Shown here: positions 53,698 through 63,456 of the stretch, one piece after another
Position numbering within the stretch: the first letter of the stretch is position 1
Layout of the letters: every line of letters starts with the position of its first letter
From: Allonocardiopsis opalescens
Lineage (GTDB): Bacteria > Actinomycetota > Actinomycetes > Streptosporangiales > Streptosporangiaceae
Direction of reading: 5' to 3'
Length of the DNA stretch: 64,000 nt
NCBI RefSeq assembly: GCF_003002095.1
Contig: NZ_PVZC01000002.1
Location: forward strand, 655,051-719,050
Notes under the pieces: generated by a model
The model's input: the letters and a program-made list of their open reading frames with translations, nothing else
Told to the model about the DNA's origin: nothing
Database searches by the model: none
Translations under genes and position numbers: made by a program

Positions 53698-53978
53698 ACA
53701 CCCAGACGATCGGCACCGACGTGCGCGGCACCGTCATCGAGCAGCTGCGCGCCCTGCTGAGCGAGACCCTTGAGCAGGTGCCCGAGATCACCGGCGACTC
53801 CTCGCTGCACGAGCTGGGCATGAGCTCGCTGCTGCTGGCCCGGCTGCTGATCCAGACCGAGACCGTGCTCGACGTGGACCCCTTCGCCGACGGCGACGTG
53901 GTCATCTCCGACATCCGCACCGTGGACGACCTCGTCAAGGCGTACGAGAACGCGCTGAGCGCCGGCCAGCCCGCCTGA
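53691..53978 (+). CDS. Acyl carrier protein
   Basis: 95 residues, four-helix carrier protein. The phosphopantetheine site is ELGMSSLLLARL with Ser46; the usual DSL is SSL here. TVDDLVKAYENAL is the last helix. The first 15 residues extend beyond the usual ACP start. Translational overlap with the SDR makes a three-gene coupled unit. Confidence 0.9.
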   Translation: MLDTQTIGTDVRGTVIEQLRALLSETLEQVPEITGDSSLHELGMSSLLLARLLIQTETVLDVDPFADGDVVISDIRTVDDLVKAYENALSAGQPA

Positions 53979-54065
53979 GGCACCGGCCCGCACACCCGCA
54001 AGCCGGCGGCCCGCCGAGCGCGCGCCGCCGCGCTCGGCGGGCCGCCGTACCACCGAGGAGCACTG

Positions 54066-54824
54066 ATGACCACGAGCACCACCACCTTGATCGTCGTCGG
54101 GGACCGGTTCGAGGAGTTCCTGGCCAACCGGGGCACCGTCGCCGCCTCGGAGCTGACCGCGCGGCTGCGGGCCGGCGAGCTGGAGCCCGGCACCGTCCTG
54201 GTCGTCGGGCAGGGCCTGTCGATCGAGGAGCGCGCCGAACTGGCGGCGCTGGTCGCGGCGGACCCGTCCGTGCGGCTGGCCGGCGGCGAGCTCGCCGAGC
54301 CGGCCGGGCGCCCCCTGACGCACAAGCACGACCCGCGCAACGGGATGATCGCGCCGCCGGTGCGCGCCGGCGAGGACCGGTTCACCGCCGAGCTGCTGAT
54401 CGACCAGTACAACGAGATCCTGGCCGACCACCTCACCGGCCAGCACATCCCCGGCATCGCGCTGACCGAGGCGGCCCGCCAGACCTGGACGGCGGTGACC
54501 GAGCAGTTCTACCTGGACGCCGACGCCCCCCGCACCCGCTTCGTGCTGGGCACCATCACCTCGGCCTTCCACCGCTTCGTCTTCCCGCTCCCGGCCACGG
54601 TGGAGTACCGGCTGGTGCGCCGCGAGCGCACCGCCGTGGACGAGGTGTTCCACTGCGTCGTCACGGTGAACCAGGGCGGCCACGTCGCCGCCGAGATCAC
54701 CGCCGACTACCGGGTCATCCCCGAGCGCTTCAGCGCCAAGCAGGAGGCCCTGGCCGCCCGCTCCGCCGTCGCCGCCCTCATCACCGCCACCGCGGCGGCG
54801 GAGTCGCCGGTCCTGTCGGGCTGA
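54066..54824 (+). CDS. AfsA-like single-hotdog protein
   Basis: 252 residues. Residues 86-139 show the A-factor-synthase (AfsA) hotdog pattern: HKHDPRNGMI (86-95), DH at 121-122, GQHIPG (125-130), EAARQ (135-139). The rest of the hotdog strands run to about 225. AfsA proper has two hotdog domains; here the first 80 residues instead form an alpha/beta region with VLVVGQGLSIEERAELAAL. AfsA condenses a beta-ketoacyl carrier with dihydroxyacetone phosphate, so a similar acyl transfer is suggested by the carrier protein and phosphatase nearby. ATG 54066 after GAGGAG, 87 bases beyond the ACP gene. Confidence 0.8.
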   Translation: MTTSTTTLIVVGDRFEEFLANRGTVAASELTARLRAGELEPGTVLVVGQGLSIEERAELAALVAADPSVRLAGGELAEPAGRPLTHKHDPRNGMIAPPVRAGEDRFTAELLIDQYNEILADHLTGQHIPGIALTEAARQTWTAVTEQFYLDADAPRTRFVLGTITSAFHRFVFPLPATVEYRLVRRERTAVDEVFHCVVTVNQGGHVAAEITADYRVIPERFSAKQEALAARSAVAALITATAAAESPVLSG

Positions 54825-54946
54825 GCCTCGACCACCGGCCGGGCGGCCCCCTCCATCGCTCCCAGGCGCCGCTCGGCCGGTCACGCACGTCCGGGGGAAG
54901 TCCCCCTCCGGGCCGTCCGCGCAGTACCGAAGAGAGAGGATCCCGT

Positions 54947-55948
54947 ATGCGGGTCACCCCCCGCCGAGCCGGCCGCCTGCTGACCGCGGCACTGGCCTCC
55001 ATCGCCCTGTGCGCCGCCGCCCCCGCGGCTGCGGCAGGGACCACCGGCTGGGCACGGCCGGACTCCTACACCGTGCCCGGCGACGACGCCTTCCCCGAGG
55101 GCATCGCGCGCCACACCGGCACTCCTTATTTCTATGTCGGCAGCACCACCGACGGCACGGTCTACCGGGGCCATGTGCGCTCCGAGGAGATGTCGGAGTT
55201 CCTGCCCGGCGGCGCCGACGGACGCACCACCGCGCTGGGCATGAAGGTGGACCGCTTCGGCCGGCTCATCGTGGCCGGCGGCGCGACCGGCAGCGTGTGG
55301 GTGTACAGCACCCGCACCGGCGAGCTGCTGCACGAGTTCACCGCCGAGCACCCCGAGGTCTTCCTCAACGACGTGGTGGTGGCCCCCGACGGCGACGTGT
55401 ACGTCACCGACTCCTTCCAGCCGTACATCTACCGGATCGGCGCCGAGCAGCTGCACGGCCGGTCGACGCGCTCCGCCCCGCTGAGCGTGTTCGCCGACCT
55501 GCACGGCACCCCGGTGGAGTACCAGGAGGGCTTCAACGTCAACGGCATCGCCGCCACGCCCGACGGCCGCTACCTGCTGATCGCCGACGCCAACGACAGC
55601 GCTCTGTACCGGGTGCCGGTCCGCGGCGGCGAGGTCGTCGAGATCGATCTGGGCGAGGACGTGGTCACCGGTGACGGCCTGCTGCTGCGCGCCGGCACCC
55701 TGTACGCGGTGAGCCGGGTCGACGGCAACGGCGCCGTGGTCAACGTGGTGCGGCTGCGCGACCGCTACACCGAGGGCGAGCTGCTGCGCCGGGTCACCGA
55801 CCCGGGGCTGCTGTCGCCGTCGACGGCCGCCTTCGACGACCAGGGCGACATGCTCGTGGTCAACTTCCAGTTCGGTGCGACGGATCCCGAGCTTCCGTTC
55901 ACCGTCTCGCGGCTGTCGCGCTGGGAGCTGGGCTCGCCCTGGTGGTGA
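54947..55948 (+). CDS. Secreted SMP-30/NHL-type beta-propeller protein
   Basis: 333 residues with a Sec/Tat-like signal (RVTPRRAGRLLTAALASIALCAAAPAAAA, cleavage near residue 30). Repeated blade motifs follow: LGMKVDRFGRLIVAGGATG, LNDVVVAPDGDVYVTDSF, VNGIAATPDGRYLLIADAND. These are characteristic of SMP-30/gluconolactonase-like propellers with Asn/Asp metal ligands. It may be a lactonase acting on an exported lactone, or a binding protein. The presence of an AfsA-like gene immediately upstream makes a lactone-related role attractive, as inference. ATG 54947 after AGAGAGG. Confidence 0.82.
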   Translation: MRVTPRRAGRLLTAALASIALCAAAPAAAAGTTGWARPDSYTVPGDDAFPEGIARHTGTPYFYVGSTTDGTVYRGHVRSEEMSEFLPGGADGRTTALGMKVDRFGRLIVAGGATGSVWVYSTRTGELLHEFTAEHPEVFLNDVVVAPDGDVYVTDSFQPYIYRIGAEQLHGRSTRSAPLSVFADLHGTPVEYQEGFNVNGIAATPDGRYLLIADANDSALYRVPVRGGEVVEIDLGEDVVTGDGLLLRAGTLYAVSRVDGNGAVVNVVRLRDRYTEGELLRRVTDPGLLSPSTAAFDDQGDMLVVNFQFGATDPELPFTVSRLSRWELGSPWW

Positions 55949-56378
55949 CGAGCTGACGGAGTACCGCCCTTCCGGGGCCCGCGGCCGAGCCGTCCGCGGG
56001 CCCCGGCTTCTCCCGTGGCGCGTCGGGCGTTATTCTGCTCCGCATAAATGATGCGTGCCCGAACGGCCGGACCAGTCTGTGTTTCGGTTCACAATCCGGC
56101 CGCCGTGCCGGTTTCGGCGCCCGGGCGGCGCAGGGGTGCCGAGCAGCGGCGCCGGATCCACCGATTCCGGTACGTTCCGGCTTGATCACCGACAGCGACC
56201 CGGCTTCAATCTTCTCTCAATCTCTCGCCAATCTCTGGCCGATGCGGCCTTGCTTCACTGGCACAGGTCCGGCAAACCGGGCACTTTGCCCCGAATCAAC
56301 GTGAATCGCGGACGGTTCTGACCAGTCGGACCGCGAAGCGCTGGACCGGGTCGAGATTGCTGAGGAAGGAAGCCGTAA
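55949..56378. other. 430-bp intergenic region before the LuxR-type gene
   Basis: No gene is supported. A region of lower GC (CGTTATTCTGCTCCGCATAA at about 56027-56046) may hold the promoter; the rest shows nothing recognisable. Confidence 0.4.
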
Positions 56379-57062
56379 ATGAGTATGCCGAGCCTGGCAC
56401 TGGCGCCTCGCGAGATCGTACTTGCCCTCGGGAACGAGTTGCAGCGCTACGGCATCGAGCGGATGCTGCAGTCCCTGGGCGACGTCGGCGCGCTGCGCGT
56501 CTGCGACAACCTGGCCGACGCCGTCGGCACCGTCGGAGACGACTCCGAGACCGTTCTCATCGTGGCGCTGCGCGAGATCGACCAGCTCGCCGCCGCCCAC
56601 CTGCGCGCCGCCGCCGACAACGGCGCCAAGATCCTGGTCCTGGTGGACGAGGACTCCACCGACCTCAGCCGCTTCGCCGACGTGTCCGGCAGCGGCTTCC
56701 TGTCCGCCGACGAGCTGAACACCCGCACGCTGAGCGACGCGCTGGCCCGGGTGCGGGCCGGCGAGGTGCCGATGTCGGCCCGGCTGGCGCGCGACCTGAT
56801 GGCCAAGGCGAGCCAGTCCGGCGGCCGCACCGCCGTGGCCCGCCCGGCCGTGCGGCTGACCCCGCGCGAGCAGCAGGTGCTCGTGCTGCTGGTCGACGGG
56901 CTCAGCAACAAGCAGATCGCCCGCCGCCTGGGCATCTCGGTGCACGGCGCCAAGCGGCTGGTCGCCAACATCCTCGCCAAGCTGGACTGCCCCACCCGCA
57001 CCTTCGCGGTGGCCAAGGCGCTGCGCGAGGGCATCTACGAGCAGTACGTCCGCGAGATGTGA
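56379..57062 (+). CDS. LuxR/NarL-family regulator with atypical receiver domain
   Basis: 227 residues, ATG 56379 behind GAGGAAGG. The C-terminal 65 residues are a LuxR-type helix-turn-helix (RLTPREQQVLVLLVDGLSNKQIARRLGISVHGAKRLV). The N-terminal half (about 10-130) has receiver-like strands, but no clear phosphate-accepting Asp follows strand 3 (TVLIVALREID). This suggests a ligand- or protein-controlled, non-phosphorylated regulator, as known for several antibiotic-cluster activators. Last gene of the presumed locus. Confidence 0.9.
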   Translation: MSMPSLALAPREIVLALGNELQRYGIERMLQSLGDVGALRVCDNLADAVGTVGDDSETVLIVALREIDQLAAAHLRAAADNGAKILVLVDEDSTDLSRFADVSGSGFLSADELNTRTLSDALARVRAGEVPMSARLARDLMAKASQSGGRTAVARPAVRLTPREQQVLVLLVDGLSNKQIARRLGISVHGAKRLVANILAKLDCPTRTFAVAKALREGIYEQYVREM

Positions 57063-57162
57063 CCGGCGGCGGCCCGCCGGGGCCGCGCCGGGGGCGCGTT
57101 ATTCGATGGGCCGGCGGCCGCGATCCGGATACCGTCGGGGCGACGAAGGAGGAATCGCCCCG

Positions 57163-58323
57163 ATGGAGTGGATCAGCAAGCGCCTGGTGAACTGGGCGTC
57201 CATCCTCGACCCCAAGACCCGCGCCCAGGCGGAGACCGCCTCGCGGCTGCCGTTCATCCACCCGCACATCGCCCTGATGCCCGACGCGCACCTCGGCAAG
57301 GGCGCCACGGTCGGCTCCGTGATCCCGACCCTGGGCGCGATCATCCCCGCCGCCGTCGGCGTCGACATCGGCTGCGGGATGATCGCGGTGCGCACCCAGT
57401 TCGAGGTCGGCGCGCTCGACGGGCTCGACCGCCGCGCGCTGCGGCTGGCGATCGAGCGCGCCGTGCCGCTCTCGGCGGGGGTGTACAACACCGAGCTGAC
57501 CCCCACCGCACGCGAGCGCGCGCAGCGGCTGGAGGAGCGGGCCCGCACCGACTACGACCAGGTCGCGGCGAACTGGCGGCTCCAGCTGGGCACGCTCGGC
57601 TCGGGCAACCACTTCATCGAGGTCACCGTCGACGAACTCGGCCGGGTCTGGCTCTTCCTGCACTCCGGTTCGCGCGGCATCGGCAACAAGCTGGCCACCC
57701 GGCACATCAAGGTGGCCCAGCGGATGATGGAGAAGTACTGGATCAGCCTGCCCGACCCCGACCTCGCCTACCTGGCCGAGGGCACCGACGAGTTCTGGGC
57801 CTACATCCGCGACCTGAACTGGGCGCAGGAGTTCGCGCTGCTGAACCGCGAGGAGATGATGGACCGGGTCGTCGGCGCCTTCTCCGAGTGGTGCGGCACC
57901 GAGGTGCGCGAGGCGGAGCGGATCAACTGCCACCACAACTTCACCCAGCGCGAGCGGCACTTCGGCAAGGACGTCTGGCTGAGCCGCAAGGGCGCGATCG
58001 AGGCGACCGAAGGGCTGCCCGGGCTGATCCCCGGCTCGATGGGCACCGCGAGCTACGTGGTCACCGGCAAGGGCCACCCGGTCTCGCTGAACTCCTCGCC
58101 GCACGGCGCGGGCCGCGCGTACTCGCGCTCGTCCGCGCGCAAGACCTTCACCCAGGAGCAGCTGCGCGCGGCGATGGCGGGCATCGAGTACCGCGACACC
58201 GACGCCTTCATCGACGAGATCCCGCAGGCGTACAAGGACGTCGACCAGGTCATGGCCGACGCCGCCGAGCTGGTGGAGATCCGGCACACCCTGCGCCAGA
58301 TCGTCAACGTCAAGGGCGACTAG
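57163..58323 (+). CDS. rtcB: RtcB-family RNA ligase
   Basis: 386 residues from ATG 57163 behind AAGGAGG. Active-site blocks: MPDAHLGKGATVGSV, GVDIGCGM (metal Asp/Cys), LGSGNHFIEV, HSGSRGIGN, INCHHNF and the GMP-linking region SPHGAGR with GSMGTASYVV. This is the short bacterial RtcB form. RtcB seals 2',3'-cyclic phosphate and 5'-OH RNA ends. No archease gene is adjacent. Confidence 0.9.
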   Translation: MEWISKRLVNWASILDPKTRAQAETASRLPFIHPHIALMPDAHLGKGATVGSVIPTLGAIIPAAVGVDIGCGMIAVRTQFEVGALDGLDRRALRLAIERAVPLSAGVYNTELTPTARERAQRLEERARTDYDQVAANWRLQLGTLGSGNHFIEVTVDELGRVWLFLHSGSRGIGNKLATRHIKVAQRMMEKYWISLPDPDLAYLAEGTDEFWAYIRDLNWAQEFALLNREEMMDRVVGAFSEWCGTEVREAERINCHHNFTQRERHFGKDVWLSRKGAIEATEGLPGLIPGSMGTASYVVTGKGHPVSLNSSPHGAGRAYSRSSARKTFTQEQLRAAMAGIEYRDTDAFIDEIPQAYKDVDQVMADAAELVEIRHTLRQIVNVKGD

Positions 58324-58344
58324 CCGCCCCCGCCCGGGGCGGAC

Positions 58345-58381
58345 CGAAACGCCCGGCCGCAGCGCGCGGCCGGGCGTTTCG
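58345..58381 (+). terminator. 15-bp hairpin terminator after rtcB
   Basis: CGAAACGCCCGGCCG (58345-58359) pairs perfectly with 58367-58381 around a 7-nt loop, 24 bases after the rtcB stop. Confidence 0.75.
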
Positions 58382-58489
58382 GCGTTCCAGGCGCAGGCAA
58401 GCGGACCGGAGACATCTGGACGCGGTGCGTAATCCGGGCGATCACTGGCCGGCACCGCCCTACGGCACACGTCGAGAGGAGACGTCGGC

Positions 58490-60622
58490 ATGGCCCCGAC
58501 GCGGCCCCAGGCAGACGGAACGGACGGCGCGGACGACAAGGACCGGCAGCTGGAGTCCGTACGCGCGGACTCCCGCGGCGAACTCACCACCGAGACCGGG
58601 GTGAGGGTCGACGACACCGACAACTCACTGAGCGCCGGCGAGCGCGGCCCCACGCTGCTGGAGGACTTCCACTTCCGCGAGAAGATCACCCACTTCGACC
58701 ACGAGCGGATCCCCGAGCGGGTCGTGCACGCGCGGGGCGCCGGCGCCTACGGCCACTTCCAGCCCTACGAGTCCTTCAGCCGCTACACCCGGGCGCACTT
58801 CCTGAGCGATCCGTCGGTGCGCACCCCGGTCTTCGTCCGCTTCTCCACCGTGGCCGGCTCGCGCGGCTCGGCCGACACCGTGCGCGACGTGCGCGGCTTC
58901 GCGACGAAGTTCTACACCCGGGAGGGCAACTACGACCTGGTCGGCAACAACATGCCGGTCTTCTTCATCCAGGACGGCATCAAGTTCCCCGACTTCGTGC
59001 ACGCGGTCAAGCCCGAGCCGCACAACGAGATCCCGCAGGCGCAGTCCGCGCACGACACGCTCTGGGACTTCGTCGGGCTGCAGCCCGAGACCATGCACAT
59101 GATGATGTGGCTGATGTCTGACCGGGCCATCCCGCGCAGCTACCGGATGATGCAGGGCTTCGGGGTGCACACCTTCCGGCTGGTCAACGAGCGCGGCGAG
59201 GGCACCTTCGTGAAGTTCCACTGGAAGCCGGTGCTCGGCGTGCACTCGCTGGTCTGGGACGAGTGCCAGAAGATCGCCGGCAAGGACCCCGACTACAACC
59301 GGCGCGACCTGTGGGACGCGATCGAGGCGGGCCAGTACCCCGAGTACGAGCTGGGCTGCCAGCTGGTGCCGGAGAGCGAGGAGCACCGCTTCGACTTCGA
59401 CCTGCTGGACGCCACCAAGATCATTCCAGAGGAGGAGGTGCCGGTCGTCCCGGTGGGCCGGATGGTGCTCGACCGCAATCCGGACAACTTCTTCGCCGAG
59501 ACCGAGCAGATCGCCTTCCACACCGCCAACGTGGTGCCCGGGATCGACTTCACCAACGACCCGCTGCTCCAGGCGCGCAACTTCTCCTATCTCGACACCC
59601 AGCTGATCCGGCTGGGCGGCCCCAACTTCCAGCAGATCCCGGTCAACCGGCCGGTGGCCGAGGTGAGCAACAACCAGCGCGACGGCTACGGCCAGCAGCG
59701 GGTGCACCGCGGCCGCACCAGCTACTTCCCGAACTCGCTGGGCGGCGGCTGCCCGGCCCTGGCCGACGCGGGCGCCTACACGCACTACCAGGAGCGGGTG
59801 GACGGCGCCAAGATCCGCCGCCGCAGCCCCAGCTTCCAGGACCACTTCTCGCAGGCGACGCTCTTCTACAACAGCCTGGCCGGCTGGGAGCGCGAGCACC
59901 TGGTGGCCGCCTTCCGCTTCGAGCTGGGCAAGTGCGAGGTGATGGCCGTGCGGGAGCGGGTGGTCGAGCGGCTGAACCACGTCGACCACGGCCTCGCCGT
60001 CGAGGTGGCCCGGGGCATCGGGGTGGCCCCGCCGGCGGAGGCGGCCGTGCGCAACCACGGCCGCAGCTCGCCCGCGCTGAGCCAGACCGCGCTGCTGGGC
60101 ACCGTCGAGGACGGGGCGCGCAGCCGCCGGATCGCGGTGCTGGCCGCCGACGGCGTCGCGGCCACCGGGGTGAGCGTGCTGCGCGACGAGCTGACCGAGC
60201 GCGGCGCCGTGGTGGAGGTGCTGGCCCCGCACGACGGCCGGCTCGCCGCCGCCGACGGGCCCGCTCTGGCCGTGGACCGGGCGATGACCACGATGGCGTC
60301 GGTGCTCTACGACGCGGTGGTGGTCGCGGGCGGCGCCGACAGCGCCGCCGCGCTGGCCGCCGACGGCTACGCGACCCACTTCGTGACCGAGGCCTTCAAG
60401 CACGCCAAGCCGGTGGTCGCCCTGGACGAGGGCGTCGACCTGCTCCGGCGGCTGCCCCTCGGCGCGCTGCGCACGGCCGAGCGCGAGTCCGACGGCGTGC
60501 TGGCGGACCAGGGCGTGCTCACCGCACGCGGCGGCGCGGTGCGCCGGCTGGCGGAGGCGTTCGTACCGCTGCTGGCCGGCCACCGGGTGTGGGACCGCCC
60601 GACGGCGTCGGTGCCGGCCTGA
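58490..60622 (+). CDS. katE: Large-subunit monofunctional catalase (KatE/HPII type)
   Basis: 710 residues, the long clade-2 catalase length. Distal His80 in [13 protein letters not shown], distal Asn in [11 protein letters not shown] (about 153-154), and proximal heme Tyr367 in [14 protein letters not shown]. The last 160 residues form a DJ-1/PfpI-like domain ([23 protein letters not shown]) typical of HPII-type enzymes. It destroys hydrogen peroxide. Its nearness to a peroxide-using haloperoxidase locus is probably coincidental. Confidence 0.95.
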   Translation: MAPTRPQADGTDGADDKDRQLESVRADSRGELTTETGVRVDDTDNSLSAGERGPTLLEDFHFREKITHFDHERIPERVVHARGAGAYGHFQPYESFSRYTRAHFLSDPSVRTPVFVRFSTVAGSRGSADTVRDVRGFATKFYTREGNYDLVGNNMPVFFIQDGIKFPDFVHAVKPEPHNEIPQAQSAHDTLWDFVGLQPETMHMMMWLMSDRAIPRSYRMMQGFGVHTFRLVNERGEGTFVKFHWKPVLGVHSLVWDECQKIAGKDPDYNRRDLWDAIEAGQYPEYELGCQLVPESEEHRFDFDLLDATKIIPEEEVPVVPVGRMVLDRNPDNFFAETEQIAFHTANVVPGIDFTNDPLLQARNFSYLDTQLIRLGGPNFQQIPVNRPVAEVSNNQRDGYGQQRVHRGRTSYFPNSLGGGCPALADAGAYTHYQERVDGAKIRRRSPSFQDHFSQATLFYNSLAGWEREHLVAAFRFELGKCEVMAVRERVVERLNHVDHGLAVEVARGIGVAPPAEAAVRNHGRSSPALSQTALLGTVEDGARSRRIAVLAADGVAATGVSVLRDELTERGAVVEVLAPHDGRLAAADGPALAVDRAMTTMASVLYDAVVVAGGADSAAALAADGYATHFVTEAFKHAKPVVALDEGVDLLRRLPLGALRTAERESDGVLADQGVLTARGGAVRRLAEAFVPLLAGHRVWDRPTASVPA

Positions 60623-60638
60623 GCCGCCGCGCGCAAGC

Positions 60639-60668
60639 GGCGCACCCGTCCGTAGGGACGGGTGCGCC
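60639..60668. terminator. Bidirectional hairpin terminator
   Basis: GGCGCACCCGTCC (60639-60651) pairs with 60656-60668 around a 4-nt loop, between the convergent catalase and membrane-protein genes. Confidence 0.8.
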
Positions 60669-60697
60669 GTGCCGTGTGCGCGGCGGCCGGGCGGGGT

Positions 60698-61126
60698 TCA
60701 GCTCCGGGCCGCGCCGGCCGGGCGGGACCAGGTCCGGACGAGCAGCAGGGTGCTCGCCGCGAACATCAGCACCCCTACCGGCACGTGCAGCTGCGACAGG
60801 CCAGCCACCCCGAGCGCGATCTGCACGGCGGTGAAGGCGGCGAGCCCGGCGGCGTTGGCGATGAAGCCCGCCGGACCGCCGCCGGGGCGCCAGAACAGCA
60901 CGGCGGCGGCCAGCTGGACCACCGCGGCGAGCACCACCGCGTAGGCGATGGCGCTGTGCAGGACCCGGCCGTCGGGCGAGGAGAGCAGCAGCCCGGCGGT
61001 GACGGCCTGCGCCAGCAGTGCCAGCGTGGTGAGCAGAGTGGACACACGCAGGACCAGCAGCAGGGCGGGACGGGGCCCGCCGGCCGCGCCGGTGGATCGG
61101 GCGTGGAGGGTGGTGTCGGCTGACAT
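60698..61126 (-). CDS. Small four-helix membrane protein
   Basis: 142 residues from ATG 61126 (AGGAGTCG upstream). Four hydrophobic helices: LRVSTLLTTLALLAQAVTAGLLL, AIAYAVVLAAVVQLAAAVLF, AAGLAAFTAVQIALGVAG and VPVGVLMFAASTLLLVRTW. The layout and VLHSAIAYAVV/HVPVGVLMFA patterns resemble small cytochrome-b561/heme-A-synthase-like or DoxX-like proteins. No function can be assigned. Confidence 0.8.
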   Translation of the reverse strand: MSADTTLHARSTGAAGGPRPALLLVLRVSTLLTTLALLAQAVTAGLLLSSPDGRVLHSAIAYAVVLAAVVQLAAAVLFWRPGGGPAGFIANAAGLAAFTAVQIALGVAGLSQLHVPVGVLMFAASTLLLVRTWSRPAGAARS

Positions 61127-61304
61127 GGGCGACTCCTGTCGGTCGTCGGGCCGGCGCGGCCGGGACGGCGGCGAGTGCCGCCGCCGCAGCCTTGACGGGC
61201 GGCGGGCCCGTCCTGTGACATCGGGCGGCCGGGCGCCGCGCCGGCCGGAGCCGCCCCCGGCCGGCCGATCGGCGCGGACGCCCGGCCGCCACCGGGCGGC
61301 GCCG

Positions 61305-61691
61305 TCAGTCGTCGGTGTCCGACGGGCGCCGCCCCCGGGAGTCGTAGCGGGAGAGGATCTCGCTCGCCACGTCTCTGACCTTGCGGTTGCTGCGTTGGGA
61401 GACCTGGGCGAGCAGCGCGAAGGCCTGATCCTCGCCGCAGTTGGACTGCGCCATGATGATGCCGATCGCCTTGTTGATGACACCGGAGCTGGCCAGTTTG
61501 GCCCGCAGGTCGGTGATGAGCTTCTCCTGGTCGCGGACCAGCTCCACCAGGTCCGCGTCTTCGATCAGGTCGTCGACCTGGCCGGCCGCCGGCCGGCCGG
61601 CCGGCTGCGGGGCAGGGCTCCCGGTCTCTCCGGGGCCGGGCTCCGCACCCGGGGACGGGTCAGGGTCAGTTGGGGACACGCGCACGCTCAC
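61305..61691 (-). CDS. ANTAR-domain RNA-binding protein
   Basis: 128 residues. A Pro/Gly-rich N-terminus (1-40), a short coiled coil (LVELVRDQEKLITDLRAKL), then an ANTAR domain (SSGVINKAIGIIMAQSNCGEDQAFALLAQVSQRSNRKVRDVASEIL). ANTAR proteins bind paired hairpins in nascent RNA and prevent termination. No input domain (GAF or receiver) is fused, so control must come through a partner. The start, GTG 61691, is uncertain. Confidence 0.88.
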   Translation of the reverse strand: MSVRVSPTDPDPSPGAEPGPGETGSPAPQPAGRPAAGQVDDLIEDADLVELVRDQEKLITDLRAKLASSGVINKAIGIIMAQSNCGEDQAFALLAQVSQRSNRKVRDVASEILSRYDSRGRRPSDTDD

Positions 61692-62201
61692 ACGAAGGTG
61701 GGATCGGGCCGGGGTCGTAGCGCCCGCCGAGTCTCCCCGGCGGGAGCGGGCTCAGCACCTTGCGCGGCCGCCAGTATGGGTCCGGGCGGCGGTAAGGGGG
61801 CGTTCGTCCCCGTCCGGCACGGAAAGGGCCTGTCCGGCACGGAACGGGCGCGCATCGCGTTCACGCAGGTTCGAGCGGAGAGGCGTCGCCCGGAGCGCGT
61901 GACGGGCACGGCCGGGCACGGCCGCCGCCCGGTCGTCTCCGGACGACCGGAATCTCACCCGCACGAACCTGGGACGCGCTTTCGGACGGGACGCGTCAGC
62001 ACCGGCTCCAGTGATCACGGTTTCCTCGCATCACAAAACCAACGGTTTGATCGCCGGCTGCTTGACGAGAAAGCCTTACGGGCGGGTTCATCGGCGGGAA
62101 CGCCGGGACCACCCCACGGAGGCAGGACAAATCTACCGTGAAATCAGACGGCGTCCCGCACGAGGGCGCGGACCGCCGTCCGAGCGCCCGGTTCCGGGCC
62201 C
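61692..62201. other. 510-bp intergenic region
   Basis: Lies upstream of the ANTAR gene and downstream of the methyltransferase gene, both leftward. CGTCCGGCACGGAAAGGGC and TGTCCGGCACGGAACGGGC (about 61810-61850) form an imperfect direct repeat of 19 bases. No gene is supported. Confidence 0.45.
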
Positions 62202-62879
62202 TCAGGCGGGGGTGCGGGCCGACCAGACCGCGACGGTGCCGTGCACGCGGAAGCGGACGTCGGTGAAGCGGACCTCCAGTTCGCGGCGGAGGTCGTCGGC
62301 GTCATCGCCCCGGTTGTCGAAGATCCCGGCGCGGTTGTAGGCGTCGGACAGCCGCCGGGCCGGCCATGCCATCCGCAGCCCCTCGCCGCTGGAGACGACC
62401 GTCGAGCCGAAGACCCGGCCGCCGGGGACCGCCACCCGGGCGGCCTCGTCCAGCACGTGCGCCTTGGCGGCGATGTCCTTGCCCGGCAGGGTGTGCACGA
62501 CCAGCGACAGGCCGACGGAGCCGACCGAGGCGTCCTCCAGCGGCCACGGCGCCAGCGCGTCGGCATGGTAGGTGTGCACGGTGAAGGCGGCCAGCCGCTG
62601 CTCGGACATCCGCAGCGGCTCGGGGTTGAGGTCGAGCAGGTGCAGCACGGCGCCCGGCCGGGGCCGCGCCTTCACCAGCAGGGTGCCGGGCCCGGGGCCG
62701 ATGTCGAGGTGCACGTCGCCGATGTGCTCGCGGTACTCGCGCACCAGCCGCTTCTCCGGGCAGCCCCAGACCATGCGGCACGACAGCCGCAGCACGACGA
62801 GGTCGTACACCAGCCGCAGCAGCCAGGGCCGGTAGATGCGGCTCCCGGGGCGTTCGGCGGGAGGGGCGGGCGAGGACAT
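62202..62879 (-). CDS. Class I SAM-dependent methyltransferase
   Basis: 225 residues from ATG 62879 (GGGAGC upstream). SAM-binding motif I is HLDIGPGPGTLLVKA; the acidic end of strand 2 reads LHLLDLNPEPL; post-motif VHTLPGKDIAAKAHVLDEAARVAVPGGRVF corresponds to motifs II-III. The short N-terminus with a hydrophobic/aromatic helix (YRPWLLRLVYDLVVLRLSCRMVWGC) resembles methyltransferases acting near membranes or on lipids and quinones. Substrate unknown. Confidence 0.85.
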   Translation of the reverse strand: MSSPAPPAERPGSRIYRPWLLRLVYDLVVLRLSCRMVWGCPEKRLVREYREHIGDVHLDIGPGPGTLLVKARPRPGAVLHLLDLNPEPLRMSEQRLAAFTVHTYHADALAPWPLEDASVGSVGLSLVVHTLPGKDIAAKAHVLDEAARVAVPGGRVFGSTVVSSGEGLRMAWPARRLSDAYNRAGIFDNRGDDADDLRRELEVRFTDVRFRVHGTVAVWSARTPA

Positions 62880-63096
62880 GACGGCTCCCAGGGGTACGTG
62901 TGGCGCGATGGCGCGGGGGCGCACGAGTGACGTACCCGGTTCACCACCGATCATCACTTGCGTCCCGGATGCCCGATCCGCTCCGTCCTGGGACGCGCCG
63001 GACCGCCACCGCCGGGCCCATGATGGCGGCTCGCCGCCCACCGCTCCAGGACCCGCGCCCGCCATGTCGCCCACCAGGAAGGACGGCTCCGGCGGC

Positions 63097-63456
63097 TCAG
63101 CGGGCGCTGTCGCGGATCTCCCACTGGAAGCCGCCCCACAGCCGCTGCGGGTTCAGCGCACGCACCCGGCGGATCAGCTCGTCGGCGCGCTCCTGGGCGT
63201 CGGGCCCCCAGACCGCCAGGGTGAGCCGGGTCGGGGTGGCGGAGTGGCGGGCCGGCCGGCTCCCGGCGACCTGGTCGAAGATCTCCAGCACCTGCTCGTA
63301 CAGCTCCAGCTCGCGTGCGGTGTCGACGATGATCCCCTCGACCGTGACGAAGCGCCAGCCGCCCGCGATCTGGTCGGCCTCGGCGATCAGCAGGTCGTCG
63401 GCGGCCGCCCGCTCCGTGTCCTGCGCGCCGCTGCGGCGCGAAGCGCCCGGATCCAT
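63097..63456 (-). CDS. Conserved hypothetical, small soluble protein
   Basis: 119 residues from ATG 63456 with GGGAGG upstream. An acidic N-terminus, then [34 protein letters not shown] and a C-terminal [15 protein letters not shown]. Mixed alpha/beta, no motif recognised. Divergent from clpX. Confidence 0.7.
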   Translation of the reverse strand: MDPGASRRSGAQDTERAAADDLLIAEADQIAGGWRFVTVEGIIVDTARELELYEQVLEIFDQVAGSRPARHSATPTRLTLAVWGPDAQERADELIRRVRALNPQRLWGGFQWEIRDSAR

